The notes: a model not told the origin generated them from the sequence alone. Positions 22,021-31,231 are shown, counted from the first letter of the stretch. The stretch: DNA of 39,716 nt from CAZUVM01 sp964623885 (GCA_964623885.1 CAZUVM010000134.1:1-39716), one strand, 5' to 3'. Numbers and translations are program-made.

Positions 22021-23286
22021 CTAACCTCCGTTTAGAAACACTGGCTTGATATGCCGTTGGTACAGGTTTTCAGTCACATTGCGAGCCACAGAGGGCTCGT
22101 TCTCTCCGAGCGCGTCAAGATAGCGCTTTCCTTTCTGCGCAGCAATTTTGTAGCCCACATGCAATAGCTGCCGCAGGTGTGGATTATAATCTTTATTGGT
22201 GCGGTCGTGGCGCAACGCCGAAACAAACTGCGCCGAACTCCAGCCTTTCACCGCAGCCGCGGAAGGCAAGCGGGAGCGATCGATATCGATCACCGAGATG
22301 TAGGGCGCGCACAGGTCGTCCACATGGTCCAGCGCCTCGCTGTAAATCTCCTTGGCCAGCGCCAGTCCGCTGCCGCCTGCCTCAGCCAGGCCGATTAATT
22401 CTTCGAGCCAGGTGGTTCCGGCCGTTTTCAAATGCAGCCCTGCATGAAAACGGCTCAAGGCCCGCTGCATCGGCCCATAGATCGAGAATTTATCGCTCCC
22501 GGAATGGACGCTGAGTTTTAAGCTGGACGGCAAACAGTATTGTTTTATGGCGAACGCAATGATGGCGAGGTCCTCGTTGAACTCCTTCTCGAACTGAGCT
22601 ACCGGCCCGACGTAGTCTACCCCTTTATTAAAGCGGCCGGTGAATTTGGGCGCGATGGTTTGCAGCGGGATACGCTCATCGGCCAAGGCCGTCAGGATCA
22701 CCAGCAGCTCAGGCGGCGTCTGCGGTCGATCGGTTTCGTCCATTGAAACCTCGGTGATGAATTTGCCTTCGCCCTTCACCTGGGCGATGTGGCGATAGAT
22801 ACGCCCGGCTTCCTGGGTCGCAAGCAAATATTTGCCGGCGATTTTCGCCAACTCCTCGCGGCTGCTGGTCAGCGGTTGGTCGAGTCCCGGAATCTCGAGG
22901 CGCCCGGCGAGTTCGGGATGCCGGCCAACAAAAGCCGTCAACGCGGCCGGTTCAGGTGCCTTGCCGATCCAATCGGCAACATCTATCGTATAGAAATCCG
23001 CGTAGGGCACAAACCGGTCCACGGTTTTCAGTCCGATGTGGTCGGCGTCTACGTGATAGGAATTCCGCCAGCTCAGCGATTTGACCGCGGCATCGGCTGC
23101 GGCCCGGGTGCTGGCGGGCTCCGAGCCGATGATCAGATGTTCGCGGTTGGATTTGTTCCACACCGGGACCACCTCAGCCCCTTTCTCTGCGGCCAATTGG
23201 CAGGCGCGCAATTGCGCTTTTGCCTGGTGCGCAAACCGGTCGCCCACGCCGATCGAGAATTTTGACAGGTTCAACAGCTTTGCCAT
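22021..23286 (-). CDS. uxaE: Tagaturonate epimerase
   Basis: A 421-residue UxaE-family enzyme that epimerises D-tagaturonate to D-fructuronate, letting galacturonate enter the glucuronate branch without a tagaturonate reductase. Recognisable blocks: KFSIGVGDRFAHQAKAQLRA, NSYHVDADHIGLKTVDRFV, EVSMDETDRPQTPPELLVIL, FNKGVDYVGPVAQFEKEF, KLSVHSGSDKFSIYGPMQRA and HLKTAGTTWLEELIGLAE, which parallel the Thermotoga UxaE as remembered (HSGSDKFS, VSVDETETPTSP). The frame is open to 23364, but the ATG at 23286 puts the start just before the first conserved block. It is followed within 2 nt by uxaC. UxuB and UxuA, which would finish conversion to KDG, are not in the window. Confidence 0.9.
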   Translation of the reverse strand: MAKLLNLSKFSIGVGDRFAHQAKAQLRACQLAAEKGAEVVPVWNKSNREHLIIGSEPASTRAAADAAVKSLSWRNSYHVDADHIGLKTVDRFVPYADFYTIDVADWIGKAPEPAALTAFVGRHPELAGRLEIPGLDQPLTSSREELAKIAGKYLLATQEAGRIYRHIAQVKGEGKFITEVSMDETDRPQTPPELLVILTALADERIPLQTIAPKFTGRFNKGVDYVGPVAQFEKEFNEDLAIIAFAIKQYCLPSSLKLSVHSGSDKFSIYGPMQRALSRFHAGLHLKTAGTTWLEELIGLAEAGGSGLALAKEIYSEALDHVDDLCAPYISVIDIDRSRLPSAAAVKGWSSAQFVSALRHDRTNKDYNPHLRQLLHVGYKIAAQKGKRYLDALGENEPSVARNVTENLYQRHIKPVFLNGG

Positions 23287-23477
23287 AAAACAAACGGTCC
23301 AGTCCAACTCCCATCGTAAATCAATCTGCCCCATAGCGAACCCCAGAGCTTTTGCATAGTCCATTGAAAAATCGGCAGTGTTGATAACGCCCGTGGGCGA
23401 CGGCTCGCCGCTTTCGGCACAGCGTCGTCACGTTTTTGATCGACAATCTGTTCCTGCGGATTTAATTAATTTGCAGG

Positions 23478-24476
23478 ATGAGCCAGGACCAGCCCAGCCC
23501 GCGCCCAACAATAGATCCCGTGCGGGTTTCGTACTATTTTATGGGCTTGCTGCTGCTGCTGGTGGTCGGCCTCCGTTTGGCAACACCCTTGCTGGCCGTC
23601 CTGTTTGCCTACCTCGCGCTGACTCGTTTGGCGCTTTTCAAGCGCCGCGGCAAATGGCTGGCTGTCGTTATCTTCTTCGTCCTGCTCGGAGGAGTGGCAT
23701 ATGGGCTGGGTTATGTTATCAACCAGACCGTGCGATCGATGCCTGAGATCGCCGACAAATCCATTCCCCTTATTTTCGACTGGGCCAAACAATACGGCAT
23801 CGAGCTGCCATTCAGCGACTACGACAGCTTGAAGGATCTCGCGTTTGATACAGTCAAAGGCGAAGTCCATTACCTGGGTAGCGTGGCCAAGTTCGCGCGC
23901 GGGGCCGCGGCACAATTTCTGTTTCTGGTCGCGGGTTGTGTGGTAGCGATTAGCATCTTCCTGAATCCGCGGTTCGAATTGGACCGCGACCCCTCAGCTG
24001 GACCCGCGAATCTGTACTCGAAATGCTGCGAGGCCATTCGCGAGCGCTTCATCTTGTTTTACGAGAGCTTCGTCACCGTCATGGGCGCGCAGATTGTCGT
24101 CTCGGCCATCAATACCTTGCTGACCGGCATCTTCGTCATCGCTGTGCAATTGCCCTATGCAGCCGTCGTCATTGGCATGACATTTCTTTGCGGCATGATC
24201 CCGGTAGTAGGCAACCTCGTCAGCAACACTATTGTTGTCATGATCGGCTTTACGGTATCACCCCGCCTGGCGTTGGGCGCGCTGATTTTTCTGGTGGTCA
24301 TTCATAAACTCGAATACGTGCTCAACAGCAAGATCGTCGGGTGGCGAATCCGTAATCCGTTATGGCTAACATTGCTCGGGCTAATTGTCGGCGAGCGGAT
24401 CCTGGGCGTGCCGGGGATGATTCTTGCCCCGGTGTTCCTGAACTATCTGAAGCGCGAAGGGGCGAGGAAGCCTTAA
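23478..24476 (+). CDS. AI-2E family transporter (PerM/YdiK-like permease)
   Basis: A 332-residue integral membrane protein with about seven hydrophobic segments: two or three near the N-terminus (YYFMGLLLLLVVGLRLATPL, WLAVVIFFVLLGGVAYGLGY), then a soluble loop (MPEIADKSIPLIFDWAKQYG), then the C-terminal bundle (VSAINTLLTGIFVIAVQLPY, GMIPVVGNLVSNTIVVMIG, KLEYVLNSKIVGWRIRNPLW, GVPGMILAPVFLNYLK). The GMIPxVGNxxS and LEYxLNSKIVG landmarks place it in the AI-2E exporter/YhhT family, whose members export varied small molecules or ions. It is divergent from uxaE, so a link to uronate uptake is possible but unsupported. Confidence 0.88.
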   Translation: MSQDQPSPRPTIDPVRVSYYFMGLLLLLVVGLRLATPLLAVLFAYLALTRLALFKRRGKWLAVVIFFVLLGGVAYGLGYVINQTVRSMPEIADKSIPLIFDWAKQYGIELPFSDYDSLKDLAFDTVKGEVHYLGSVAKFARGAAAQFLFLVAGCVVAISIFLNPRFELDRDPSAGPANLYSKCCEAIRERFILFYESFVTVMGAQIVVSAINTLLTGIFVIAVQLPYAAVVIGMTFLCGMIPVVGNLVSNTIVVMIGFTVSPRLALGALIFLVVIHKLEYVLNSKIVGWRIRNPLWLTLLGLIVGERILGVPGMILAPVFLNYLKREGARKP

Positions 24477-24531
24477 AAGCTTATCGGAATAGGGGATGAC
24501 ATTTGGTGTCGCTTCACTTAAGTTCAAGAGC

Positions 24532-25329
24532 ATGAACTCGAAGGCCGGGCGGGCTTTTACGCTGATCGAGTTGCTGGTGGTCATTGCGATCATCGCCATC
24601 TTGGCGGCAATGCTGCTGCCGGCGCTCGGCAAGGCCAAAACCAAAGGGCAGGGGATTTCCTGTCAGAACAACCTCCAGCAGCTTCAACTTTGCTGGATGA
24701 TGTATGCCACGGATTATGCCGACCAATTGGTTTACAACAACTCGCATGGGGCCGGTGAGCCGCCCGGCTGGGTCAGCGGCTGGATCAAAGATCCGGTGGA
24801 TGCGACCAACGTGACGCTCTTAAAGACACCCAACGGCAAACTGTGGGACTATAATAAATCGCTGGGCATTTATAAATGTCCGGCCGATCGCAGCACCGCC
24901 CTCGAGGCGGATGGAAAGCAATATCCACGCGTGCGTAGCGTCTCGATGAACGGCAACATGAACGGTAACAGTTGGTATACCCAAATTATTGACCCGGCTT
25001 ATTTCACGTTCCACAAATATGCTGAGATTCTGCGTCCCTCGCCGGCGCAGGCATTCGTCTTCCTCGATGAGCATCCGCAGGAAATTGATGACGGGTACTT
25101 CCTGGTATTCCTGGACAGGCAAGGCGCCTGGGCGAACTTGCCGGCGCATTACCACAATGGCGCCTGCGGCTTTTCCTTTGCCGACGGCCACGCGGAAATC
25201 AAGAAGTGGCGAGATCCCGATACGGTGGCGGAGCAACCCTCCGCCACGCCGATGGGGCCGCGCGATGTGCCTTGGATACAATTGCGGACTTCCGCCCCGA
25301 AGAACCCGTCAATGCCCTGGCCGCCTTAG
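24532..25329 (+). CDS. Prepilin-type N-methylation/H-X9-DG protein (B)
   Basis: 265 residues from ATG 24532 (MNSKAGRAFTLIELLVVIAI); an alternative ATG at 24496 would add 12 residues to the leader. The same leader and helix as the pseudopilin-like gene at 14346-15188 are followed by a soluble head with MMYATDYADQLVYNNSH, YKCPADRS and the C-terminal HYHNGACGFSFADGHAEIKK, the classic H-X9-DG box. This subfamily is found in very large numbers in Planctomycetota and Verrucomicrobiota and is thought to build type II secretion-like structures. It stands 55 bp after the AI-2E family gene on the same strand, and is convergent with the SGNH hydrolase. Confidence 0.88.
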   Translation: MNSKAGRAFTLIELLVVIAIIAILAAMLLPALGKAKTKGQGISCQNNLQQLQLCWMMYATDYADQLVYNNSHGAGEPPGWVSGWIKDPVDATNVTLLKTPNGKLWDYNKSLGIYKCPADRSTALEADGKQYPRVRSVSMNGNMNGNSWYTQIIDPAYFTFHKYAEILRPSPAQAFVFLDEHPQEIDDGYFLVFLDRQGAWANLPAHYHNGACGFSFADGHAEIKKWRDPDTVAEQPSATPMGPRDVPWIQLRTSAPKNPSMPWPP

Positions 25330-25343
25330 CCGGCGCTCGGGTG

Positions 25344-26114
25344 CTATTTCCCGAGGAACTCCTTGAGCCTGGGTTCCATGGCCTCCGCCCAGATCTCGTA
25401 ACCTTTTGCCCCGGGATGAAGGGCGTCGCGCATCATTTCCGTGGCAATGCTGCCGTCTTTTTCGATCAGCTTGAATCCGATATCGTAATAGAAGATCGAC
25501 TTGCCATCGTCCAGCTTCTCCAGTGCTTCATTCACCTGAAGCACTTTGCCGCGTTGGGTGCTGAAGGTCTTGCCGCGTGGGAAAATCCCAAACAATAGGA
25601 TCTTTGTATCGGGCAAGCGCTGCCGGATTTGGTCTACAATCAGGGTAACGCCTTCGAGGATTTCTTCTTCGGTGTTATCCGAGCGGTTGGAGTTGTTCGT
25701 TCCAATCATCACTACGGTTGTCCTGGGTCTAATCCCATCGAGCTGACCATGTTCGAATCTCCAGAGCACGTGCTGCGTGCGGTCGCCGCCCACGCCGAAA
25801 TTGAGGCATTTGCGATTGCAATAGAACTTGTCCCAAACGCTTTTACCGGCGCCTTCCCAGCCCTGGGTAATCGAATCCCCAATAAAGGCGATGTCGCAAG
25901 GGCCCGGGTTATCTTTCGCGCGCTGCAATACGACATCAGTGCGGGCACGCGAGCGCTCGTCGGGCCGAGGTACAGGCATGATGGCGGTGTTGGTGTGGGC
26001 TTCCGCGACCAGGGCCGTCTTCGCAACGCCTGATGAATTATCTTGTGAGTAAGTCAGACAGGTTAAGGAAAGCATTCCGAGCAGCAGGACAGCGGTTTTA
26101 ATTCTCATAGGCAT
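25344..26114 (-). CDS. Secreted SGNH/GDSL-type esterase
   Basis: 256 residues with signal peptide (MRIKTAVLLLGMLSLTCLTY, cleavage near TYS-Q; the second ATG at 26108 is equally likely). All SGNH blocks are seen: block I AFIGDSITQGWEG with nucleophile Ser81, block II NFGVGGDRTQHVLWRFEHG, block III VVMIGTNNSNRSD, and block V MMRDALHPGAKGYEIW with Asp230 and His233. The closest resemblance is to the GxDRTQxVLWR group, related to platelet-activating-factor acetylhydrolase subunits, many of which in this phylum deacylate polysaccharides. Given the pectin locus nearby, removal of acetyl groups from plant polysaccharide is a reasonable but unproven guess. Confidence 0.9.
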   Translation of the reverse strand: MPMRIKTAVLLLGMLSLTCLTYSQDNSSGVAKTALVAEAHTNTAIMPVPRPDERSRARTDVVLQRAKDNPGPCDIAFIGDSITQGWEGAGKSVWDKFYCNRKCLNFGVGGDRTQHVLWRFEHGQLDGIRPRTTVVMIGTNNSNRSDNTEEEILEGVTLIVDQIRQRLPDTKILLFGIFPRGKTFSTQRGKVLQVNEALEKLDDGKSIFYYDIGFKLIEKDGSIATEMMRDALHPGAKGYEIWAEAMEPRLKEFLGK

Positions 26115-26171
26115 TGGGTTTCATATGCCCAAATGACGCGACAATTGTCAATCGGCATTCGAGCATGACGT

Positions 26172-26205
26172 GGTAGGGACGCCGTCCCGGCATCTCCATT
26201 CTCAT
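26172..26205 (+). repeat. GGTAGGGACG palindromic repeat, copy 2
   Basis: Begins GGTAGGGACGCCGTCCCGGC and ends ATTCTCAT, in the divergent gap between the SGNH hydrolase and the GH-A enzyme. It matches the reverse complement of 2588-2623 with few differences. The inner stem is shorter (GGGAC/GTCCC). Confidence 0.75.
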
Positions 26206-26272
26206 GGTCTTTGATAACGTTTGACAGGGTGCCGAGTTGGGGTTGCTATGTCGCTGGCTTACCGCAGAAGCT

Positions 26273-28150
26273 ATGAATGCAAAATCGACTTGTTTTCACT
26301 ATCTGGCTCTTGCTGCTCTCGCTCTTTTCCTGACATCGCCATGGTCGGCGGATGCCGCTTCGCAAAGCGTTTCCTTCGAAGGCGCAGGGCAGGAATACAA
26401 ATGGGCCCTAAGCGAACTCAACCCGGAGCTGCCTTCAGATTGGACCGGCTACAATTACCTTGTGCTGGAGCTGCGAGCTTCCTCTCCGCAGCGATTCACG
26501 CTCAGTTTGTTCAGCACTAACCTGATCCAGCGCCGCCAGGTCCATCCACTGCCCAATGTATGGCTCCGCGCTGCGGTCCCGTTGCAATACTTCCGTCAAC
26601 CGAACCGTTCCGGGTTCGACCTCGCGTCAGTCGGCAAAGTGCCTCGCAATTCATTCTGGATTGGAACCGGTGGCACTTTCGGCCCTCTCAACGCCGTGAT
26701 CGCACTGGGCGTCAGCATGCAAGAGCCGCTGGGCAAACCGACCCTGGAAATTCGTTCGGTGAAGCTGGCCAAGGCTGACCCTGGATCGGATATCCTCGAC
26801 CACAAACCGGTTGTCGACGAGTTCGGACAATGGATCCCGGTTGATTGGCCCGGTAAAATCACAAATCTGACGCAACTCAATCAGGTTTGGGCGATAGAAG
26901 ACGCCGACCTCCGGAGCGGAGATTTCGGTTTTTGCAAATATGGCGGCTACTTGAATACAAGGGCAAAAGCGACTGGTTTCTTCCGCGTTGAACAGGTGGA
27001 CGGGCGCTGGTGGTTCATCGACCCCGACGGCCATCATTTCTTTTCCACTAGTTCCACCGGCATGAGCGGCCGTGGCGGGGATTCCCGCTTGCAAGGCCGC
27101 GAAGACTACTTCGCTGCATTACCTCCGGCTGAGCTGGCGGAGGGCCGAGGCGGGTCCACATTTTACGCATGGAATTTGGCGCGGCGGTTTGGTTCAGCGG
27201 GCCGCACGAACTGGATTGACGAAGACCTGCGCCGGCTCGATTCCTGGGGGCTCAATACCATAGGGAATTGGAGCGACCCGCGGCTTTGGGACACTCACCG
27301 CAAAGCCTACCAGGTGAATCTTGGCGGCTGGGGCATGCGCAATGGTTATCTCGGTTTGCCCGATGTCTATTCCGATGAGTTTCCCAAAACCGTCGACCGT
27401 GACGCCCAGGTCCAATGTGCCATCCGCAAAGATGATCCCTGGTTGTTGGGATATTTCATCGCCAACGAGCCGCCGTGGCCCGGCCGCGAATCACTGGTCG
27501 TCGACATCATCCTCGACAGTCCGCCCAGCGCCATCCAGCGCGAGGCCAAAGCATTCCTGGCCCAAGGCGACACACCGGAGCGGCGAAAGCAATTCATCTA
27601 TCGCGCGTTCGAGAAATACCTGGACGTCATTATCGCCGGCATCCGCAAGCACGATCCGAATCACTTGATCCTGGGAATTCGGTTCGGCGGTTCGCTGCCG
27701 CCGGCCGAGATGTTGCGCGCGTCGAAGGCGTTCGACGTCTATAGCATGAACGTTTACGCGACCCACGTCGATGTGAAGCGACTTGAAGAAATATACCGTA
27801 TCACTGGCCGTCCGATTATCATCGGCGAGTTCCACTTCGGCGTGCCGGGGCGGGGCCTCTCCACCGGACTGGTCCAGGTCCGCGATCAGGCTGAGCGCGG
27901 CAACGCTTATCGCTATTACGTGGAGCAAGCCGCGGCGTTCCCAGCCTTCATTGGCACGAGTTGGTTTCAATGGCTGGACCAGCCCTGCACCGGCCGAATG
28001 GATGGCGAGAACTACAATATCGGATTAGTCGATGTCACGGACAAACCCTACCCGGACATGGTCGAAGCGATGCGTGCTACGCACCGCCGACTTCAAGCAG
28101 TTCACGCCGGAACACTTGCGCCTTTCGACGCTCCACCTCGCGCGCACTGA
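26273..28150 (+). CDS. Secreted GH-A clan glycosidase, agarase-like
   Basis: 625 residues from ATG 26273 (the longer frame begins at TTG 26237). A signal peptide (MNAKSTCFHYLALAALALFL, cleavage near ADA-A) is followed by an N-terminal beta-sandwich, galactose-binding-like (about 30-170, LVLELRASSPQRFTLSLFST). Then comes GFFRVEQVDGRWWFIDPDGH, typical of GH50-like beta-agarases and related GH-A enzymes, and a TIM barrel. The acid/base candidate is Glu399 (YFIANEPPWPG) and the nucleophile candidate Glu519 (PIIIGEFHFGVPGRG); GTSWFQWLDQP closes the barrel. It hydrolyses an unknown beta-linked polysaccharide; in a non-marine pectin context the substrate may be a galactan side chain rather than agar. 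There is no C-terminal sorting module. Confidence 0.8.
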   Translation: MNAKSTCFHYLALAALALFLTSPWSADAASQSVSFEGAGQEYKWALSELNPELPSDWTGYNYLVLELRASSPQRFTLSLFSTNLIQRRQVHPLPNVWLRAAVPLQYFRQPNRSGFDLASVGKVPRNSFWIGTGGTFGPLNAVIALGVSMQEPLGKPTLEIRSVKLAKADPGSDILDHKPVVDEFGQWIPVDWPGKITNLTQLNQVWAIEDADLRSGDFGFCKYGGYLNTRAKATGFFRVEQVDGRWWFIDPDGHHFFSTSSTGMSGRGGDSRLQGREDYFAALPPAELAEGRGGSTFYAWNLARRFGSAGRTNWIDEDLRRLDSWGLNTIGNWSDPRLWDTHRKAYQVNLGGWGMRNGYLGLPDVYSDEFPKTVDRDAQVQCAIRKDDPWLLGYFIANEPPWPGRESLVVDIILDSPPSAIQREAKAFLAQGDTPERRKQFIYRAFEKYLDVIIAGIRKHDPNHLILGIRFGGSLPPAEMLRASKAFDVYSMNVYATHVDVKRLEEIYRITGRPIIIGEFHFGVPGRGLSTGLVQVRDQAERGNAYRYYVEQAAAFPAFIGTSWFQWLDQPCTGRMDGENYNIGLVDVTDKPYPDMVEAMRATHRRLQAVHAGTLAPFDAPPRAH

Positions 28151-28176
28151 GCGCGCCGTTGTGTGGCAAGGAGACA

Positions 28177-29310
28177 TTAATCCAAAGTGCGGCGATAGCG
28201 CATGACGCCAATGGCCAGGGCCAGCGCGGCGAATAAGGCGATTTGCCAAAGTTCCAGCGTGACCTCGTGAAAGCCGTTTCCTTTGAGCAACACGCCGCGT
28301 ACGATGCGCAGGAAATGCGTCAAAGGCAGGCACTCACCCAGAATTTGTGCCCATCCGGGCATGCCCCGGAACGGAAACATGAATCCCGACAATAGAATCG
28401 AAGGCAGGAAGAAAAAGAACGTCAATTGCATTGCTTGAAGCTGATTGGCCGCGAGCGAAGAGAAGGTAATCCCCATCGCCAGGTTGGCGGTAATGAAGAC
28501 GAACGCCGTTACCAGCAGCAGCAACAGGCTGCCCACCATCGGCACTTGAAACAGAAAGCGGGCCGCAACTATAATCAGTCCCACTTGGATATAGCCCACC
28601 AGTATGTAGGGAATTATCTTGCCGACCAGCACTTCGATCGGGCGGGTGGGCATCGCCAGCAGGTTTTCCATTGTGCCGCGTTCCCGTTCGCGGGTGATCG
28701 CGAGCCCCGTGACCAGGACCATGGTCATCGTGAGCACGACGCCCATTAAGCCAGGCACAATATTGTACTGGGTAATGGCTTCCGGATTGTACTGGGCGTG
28801 GATGCGCAAATCGATTGGCCCTTCAGCCGTGGCAAGAAACGCCAATGGACCTTTGAGATCGTTCGCCAGCGCTTCGTCGAGCAAGGCGCGCAACGAAGCC
28901 AAGGCGTTCCCCGTAGCTGCCGGATCCGTAGCATCAGCCTCCACGAGGATCGCCGGCCGATCACCCCGAAGCAGCGCCCGGCTGAAATCCTGCGGGATAT
29001 TGACTACAAACTGGACGTCGCCACGAGCCAGTACTTCTCTCGCCTCGCCTTCGGAGCTGAGTTGGCGCACAAAATCGAAGTATCGGCTGTTGCGAATGGC
29101 GCCCAACAACAGGCGGCCTTCAGGCCCTGAATCGGCCAGCAGCACGGCGGTGGGCAGATGCTTGGGGTCGGAATTGATCGCATAGCCGAACAGAACCAGT
29201 TGGAGCAGGGGGATGCCTACAATCATCCCGAAGGTCAGGCGGTCGCGGCGCATCTGGATGAACTCTTTGACCACAATCGCTTGGAAACGCGCAAAGGAGA
29301 AAGTTTTCAT
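28177..29310 (-). CDS. ABC-2 type transporter permease (YbhS/YbhR-like)
   Basis: 377 residues, the membrane subunit of a type V (ABC-2) exporter. An N-terminal amphipathic segment and first helix (VKEFIQMRRDRLTFGMIVGI and PLLQLVLFGYAIN) are followed by a large periplasmic loop (about 45-175) and five C-terminal helices. These include GLMGVVLTMTMVLVTGLAIT, the coupling segment RERERGTMENLLAMPTRPIE, and the signature LPSILLSGFMFPFRGMPGW with PLTHFLRIVRGVLLKG. It overlaps the ATPase gene by 4 nt (ATGA), so the two are translationally coupled. Only one permease gene is seen, whereas the E. coli YbhFSR system has two, so a homodimer is likely. Confidence 0.92.
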   Translation of the reverse strand: MKTFSFARFQAIVVKEFIQMRRDRLTFGMIVGIPLLQLVLFGYAINSDPKHLPTAVLLADSGPEGRLLLGAIRNSRYFDFVRQLSSEGEAREVLARGDVQFVVNIPQDFSRALLRGDRPAILVEADATDPAATGNALASLRALLDEALANDLKGPLAFLATAEGPIDLRIHAQYNPEAITQYNIVPGLMGVVLTMTMVLVTGLAITRERERGTMENLLAMPTRPIEVLVGKIIPYILVGYIQVGLIIVAARFLFQVPMVGSLLLLLVTAFVFITANLAMGITFSSLAANQLQAMQLTFFFFLPSILLSGFMFPFRGMPGWAQILGECLPLTHFLRIVRGVLLKGNGFHEVTLELWQIALFAALALAIGVMRYRRTLD

Positions 29311-30233
29311 CGGGAAACCGGTTCATTGGCGCGATCCATCAAATGGATGAAAACATCCTCCAGGCCAGACTCGACTTTCCGCTTTTTGTATTGCCCGGGC
29401 GGGATTTGCTCGATTGTTTTCTCCAGCGCGACTGAATCGCTTCCGCTAACGTGGAGCCGGTTGCCGAAAGCGACGGCCTGCTCGACACCAGGCTGAAGCC
29501 GAAGTTGTTCCGCCAAACGCAACAAGTCGGGTCCATCGATCTCCCAGGTGGTGAGATTGGCCTTCGCAAGCACATCGGCTCCGGTGCCATAGGCCAGTAG
29601 TTTGCCCTTGACGATAAACGCTAGGCGATGGCAGCGCTCCGCTTCATCCATGTAATGGGTGGTGATCAGAAAGGTCAAACCTTGCCCCGCCAGTTGGTGA
29701 ATCTCTTCCCAGAATTCGCGTCTTGCTTTTGGATCGACACCCGCGGTCGGCTCGTCCAGCAAAAGCAGTTTCGGTTTGTGGATCAGGCAGGCGGCCAACG
29801 CCAGGCGCTGCTTCCAGCCGCCGGAAAGTTGCCCCGCCAATTGATGTTGCCGCTGAGCCAGCCCAAGCTGTTCCAGGCTGTGGCTGACCGATTGCCGCCG
29901 ATTCGGCACCGCGTACATGCGCGCAATAAAATCGAGGTTCTCGACGATGCTCAGGTCTTCCCAAAAACTGAACCGTTGCGTCATGTAGCCGACCTCGCGC
30001 TTGATGGTTTCGCTTTCGCGAATCATGTCCCGGTCCAGGCACGTGCCCGCGCCGTCGTCCGGTCGCAGCAGCCCGCAGAGCATCCGGATGAAAGTAGTTT
30101 TGCCGCTGCCATTTGGTCCCAGGAAGCCGCAAATCTCACCCGCGCGAACCTGCAAATCAATGTGGTCGACGGCGGTGAGTTTGCCGAAGTGCTTGGTCAT
30201 CCCTCGCACATCGATGGCGAGCCCGCCATTCAT
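29307..30233 (-). CDS. ABC transporter ATPase (YbhF/DrrA-like)
   Basis: 308 residues with a single nucleotide-binding domain: Walker A GPNGSGKTT (39-47), Q-loop YMTQRFSFWEDLSIVENL, ABC signature LSGGWKQRLALAA (136-148), Walker B LLLLDEPTAGVDP and the switch His in ITTHYMDEAERC. The C-terminal 90 residues are the regulatory extension common in drug and polysaccharide ABC-2 exporters, and include the phrase QIPPGQYKKRKVESGLEDVF. It powers efflux through the permease encoded next. It overlaps both neighbours by 4 nt, giving a compact adaptor-ATPase-permease operon read from right to left. Confidence 0.95.
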   Translation of the reverse strand: MNGGLAIDVRGMTKHFGKLTAVDHIDLQVRAGEICGFLGPNGSGKTTFIRMLCGLLRPDDGAGTCLDRDMIRESETIKREVGYMTQRFSFWEDLSIVENLDFIARMYAVPNRRQSVSHSLEQLGLAQRQHQLAGQLSGGWKQRLALAACLIHKPKLLLLDEPTAGVDPKARREFWEEIHQLAGQGLTFLITTHYMDEAERCHRLAFIVKGKLLAYGTGADVLAKANLTTWEIDGPDLLRLAEQLRLQPGVEQAVAFGNRLHVSGSDSVALEKTIEQIPPGQYKKRKVESGLEDVFIHLMDRANEPVSR

Positions 30234-31231
30234 TGCCGGCCCGAGAGATTCAATTGGACATCCACCGGTTGCCCTGGGTGCAATTTTTCCGCAACCTCAG
30301 GCTCAAACTGCGCTTCGACCAGGAAAACGAATTTGGCCCGGTTTTCGCGGCTGTAAATCACCGGCGGCGTGTACTCGGCGCGTGGCGAGATGAAGCTGAT
30401 CTTACCGGTGACAGGAGCAGGCACACCATCGATCGAAACCTGCAGCGAATCACCCACATGCAGCGAGCCCAGAGCGGTCTCGGGCACGAAGACGCGCAAT
30501 TTGACATTGCCTGGGGGCAAAAGCGCAACTACAGATTTCCCGGCCGCTACCCATTCGCCCTCGCGATAAAGCGTATCGAACACCACGGCGCCTTGAGGCG
30601 CCATCTGCCGCTTCTGTTGCAGTTCCCATTCGGCGCGCGCCAGTGCGGCTTCGAGGGCGCGCACATTGGCTTCCGCTCCAGCGATCTGGTCAGGTCGCGA
30701 GCCGAGCCGGGCGACCTCCAGATCCGCCTGGAGTTGAGCGACGTGTTGTCGATCCTGATCGCGCGTAGTGCGAGCACGATCGAGCTCCTGTTCCGTCGTG
30801 GCGGCCGCGTTGGTCATCAGCTTCTCCTGGCGCGCCATTTCGTTTTCGGCGAATTCCCGCGCGGCGTTGGCTTGTTTGAGTTGTGCCTCAAGCGCTTCAA
30901 TTTCCTGAGGGCGCTTGCCTTTCCTGGCGTCGGCCAGGGTGGCCTGGCCCTGTGCTAATCGGCGTTTGGCTTCGTCATGCGCAGCCTTTTCGGGCGTATC
31001 CTCCAATTGAAACAGAAAATCACCGGCTTTCACTGTCGCGCCTCGTTGCACTTGCAGTTTTTGCAGTATTCCAGCCAGGGGCGAGGCGACGTATACGAAC
31101 TCACCTTCGATATAGCCTTGCAGCCGATTCGAGTCCGGGCGGCTGCAGTTGGTCAGGACACATATCGCTGCCAGAGCAGTTGAACACCGAAGCCAGGCCG
31201 CCGCCAACTTTTGTCCGCGTGCCGAGTTCAC
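30230..31231 (-). CDS. HlyD family periplasmic adaptor lipoprotein (YbhG-like)
   Basis: 333 residues, starting at GTG 31231 (MNSARGQKLAAAWLRC in translation). The signal sequence ends in a lipobox, AICVLTNC-S, so it is probably lipid-anchored. A biotinyl-lipoyl-like half (GYIEGEFVYVASPLAGILQK, RGATVKAGDFLFQLED) is followed by a long alpha-hairpin (about 75-200, EALEAQLKQANAAREFAENE through DRQHVAQLQADLEVARLG), the second lipoyl half (APQGAVVFDTLYREGEWV) and the beta-barrel domain ending in HPGQPVDVQLNLSG. It would link the ABC-2 exporter to an outer-membrane TolC-type channel, which is not encoded here. First gene of the operon. Confidence 0.92.
   Translation of the reverse strand: MNSARGQKLAAAWLRCSTALAAICVLTNCSRPDSNRLQGYIEGEFVYVASPLAGILQKLQVQRGATVKAGDFLFQLEDTPEKAAHDEAKRRLAQGQATLADARKGKRPQEIEALEAQLKQANAAREFAENEMARQEKLMTNAAATTEQELDRARTTRDQDRQHVAQLQADLEVARLGSRPDQIAGAEANVRALEAALARAEWELQQKRQMAPQGAVVFDTLYREGEWVAAGKSVVALLPPGNVKLRVFVPETALGSLHVGDSLQVSIDGVPAPVTGKISFISPRAEYTPPVIYSRENRAKFVFLVEAQFEPEVAEKLHPGQPVDVQLNLSGRQ

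Noticed and set aside
21296..22024. 242-codon plus-strand frame opposite uxaC
   Set aside because: Antisense of a confidently identified enzyme; no domain.
23287..23364. 26-codon N-terminal extension of UxaE
   Set aside because: The extension is not similar to the family, and the ATG at 23286 directly precedes the first conserved block.
26237..26272. TTG start giving a 637-residue GH-A protein
   Set aside because: ATG 26273 yields a standard signal peptide; the 12 extra residues do not improve it.
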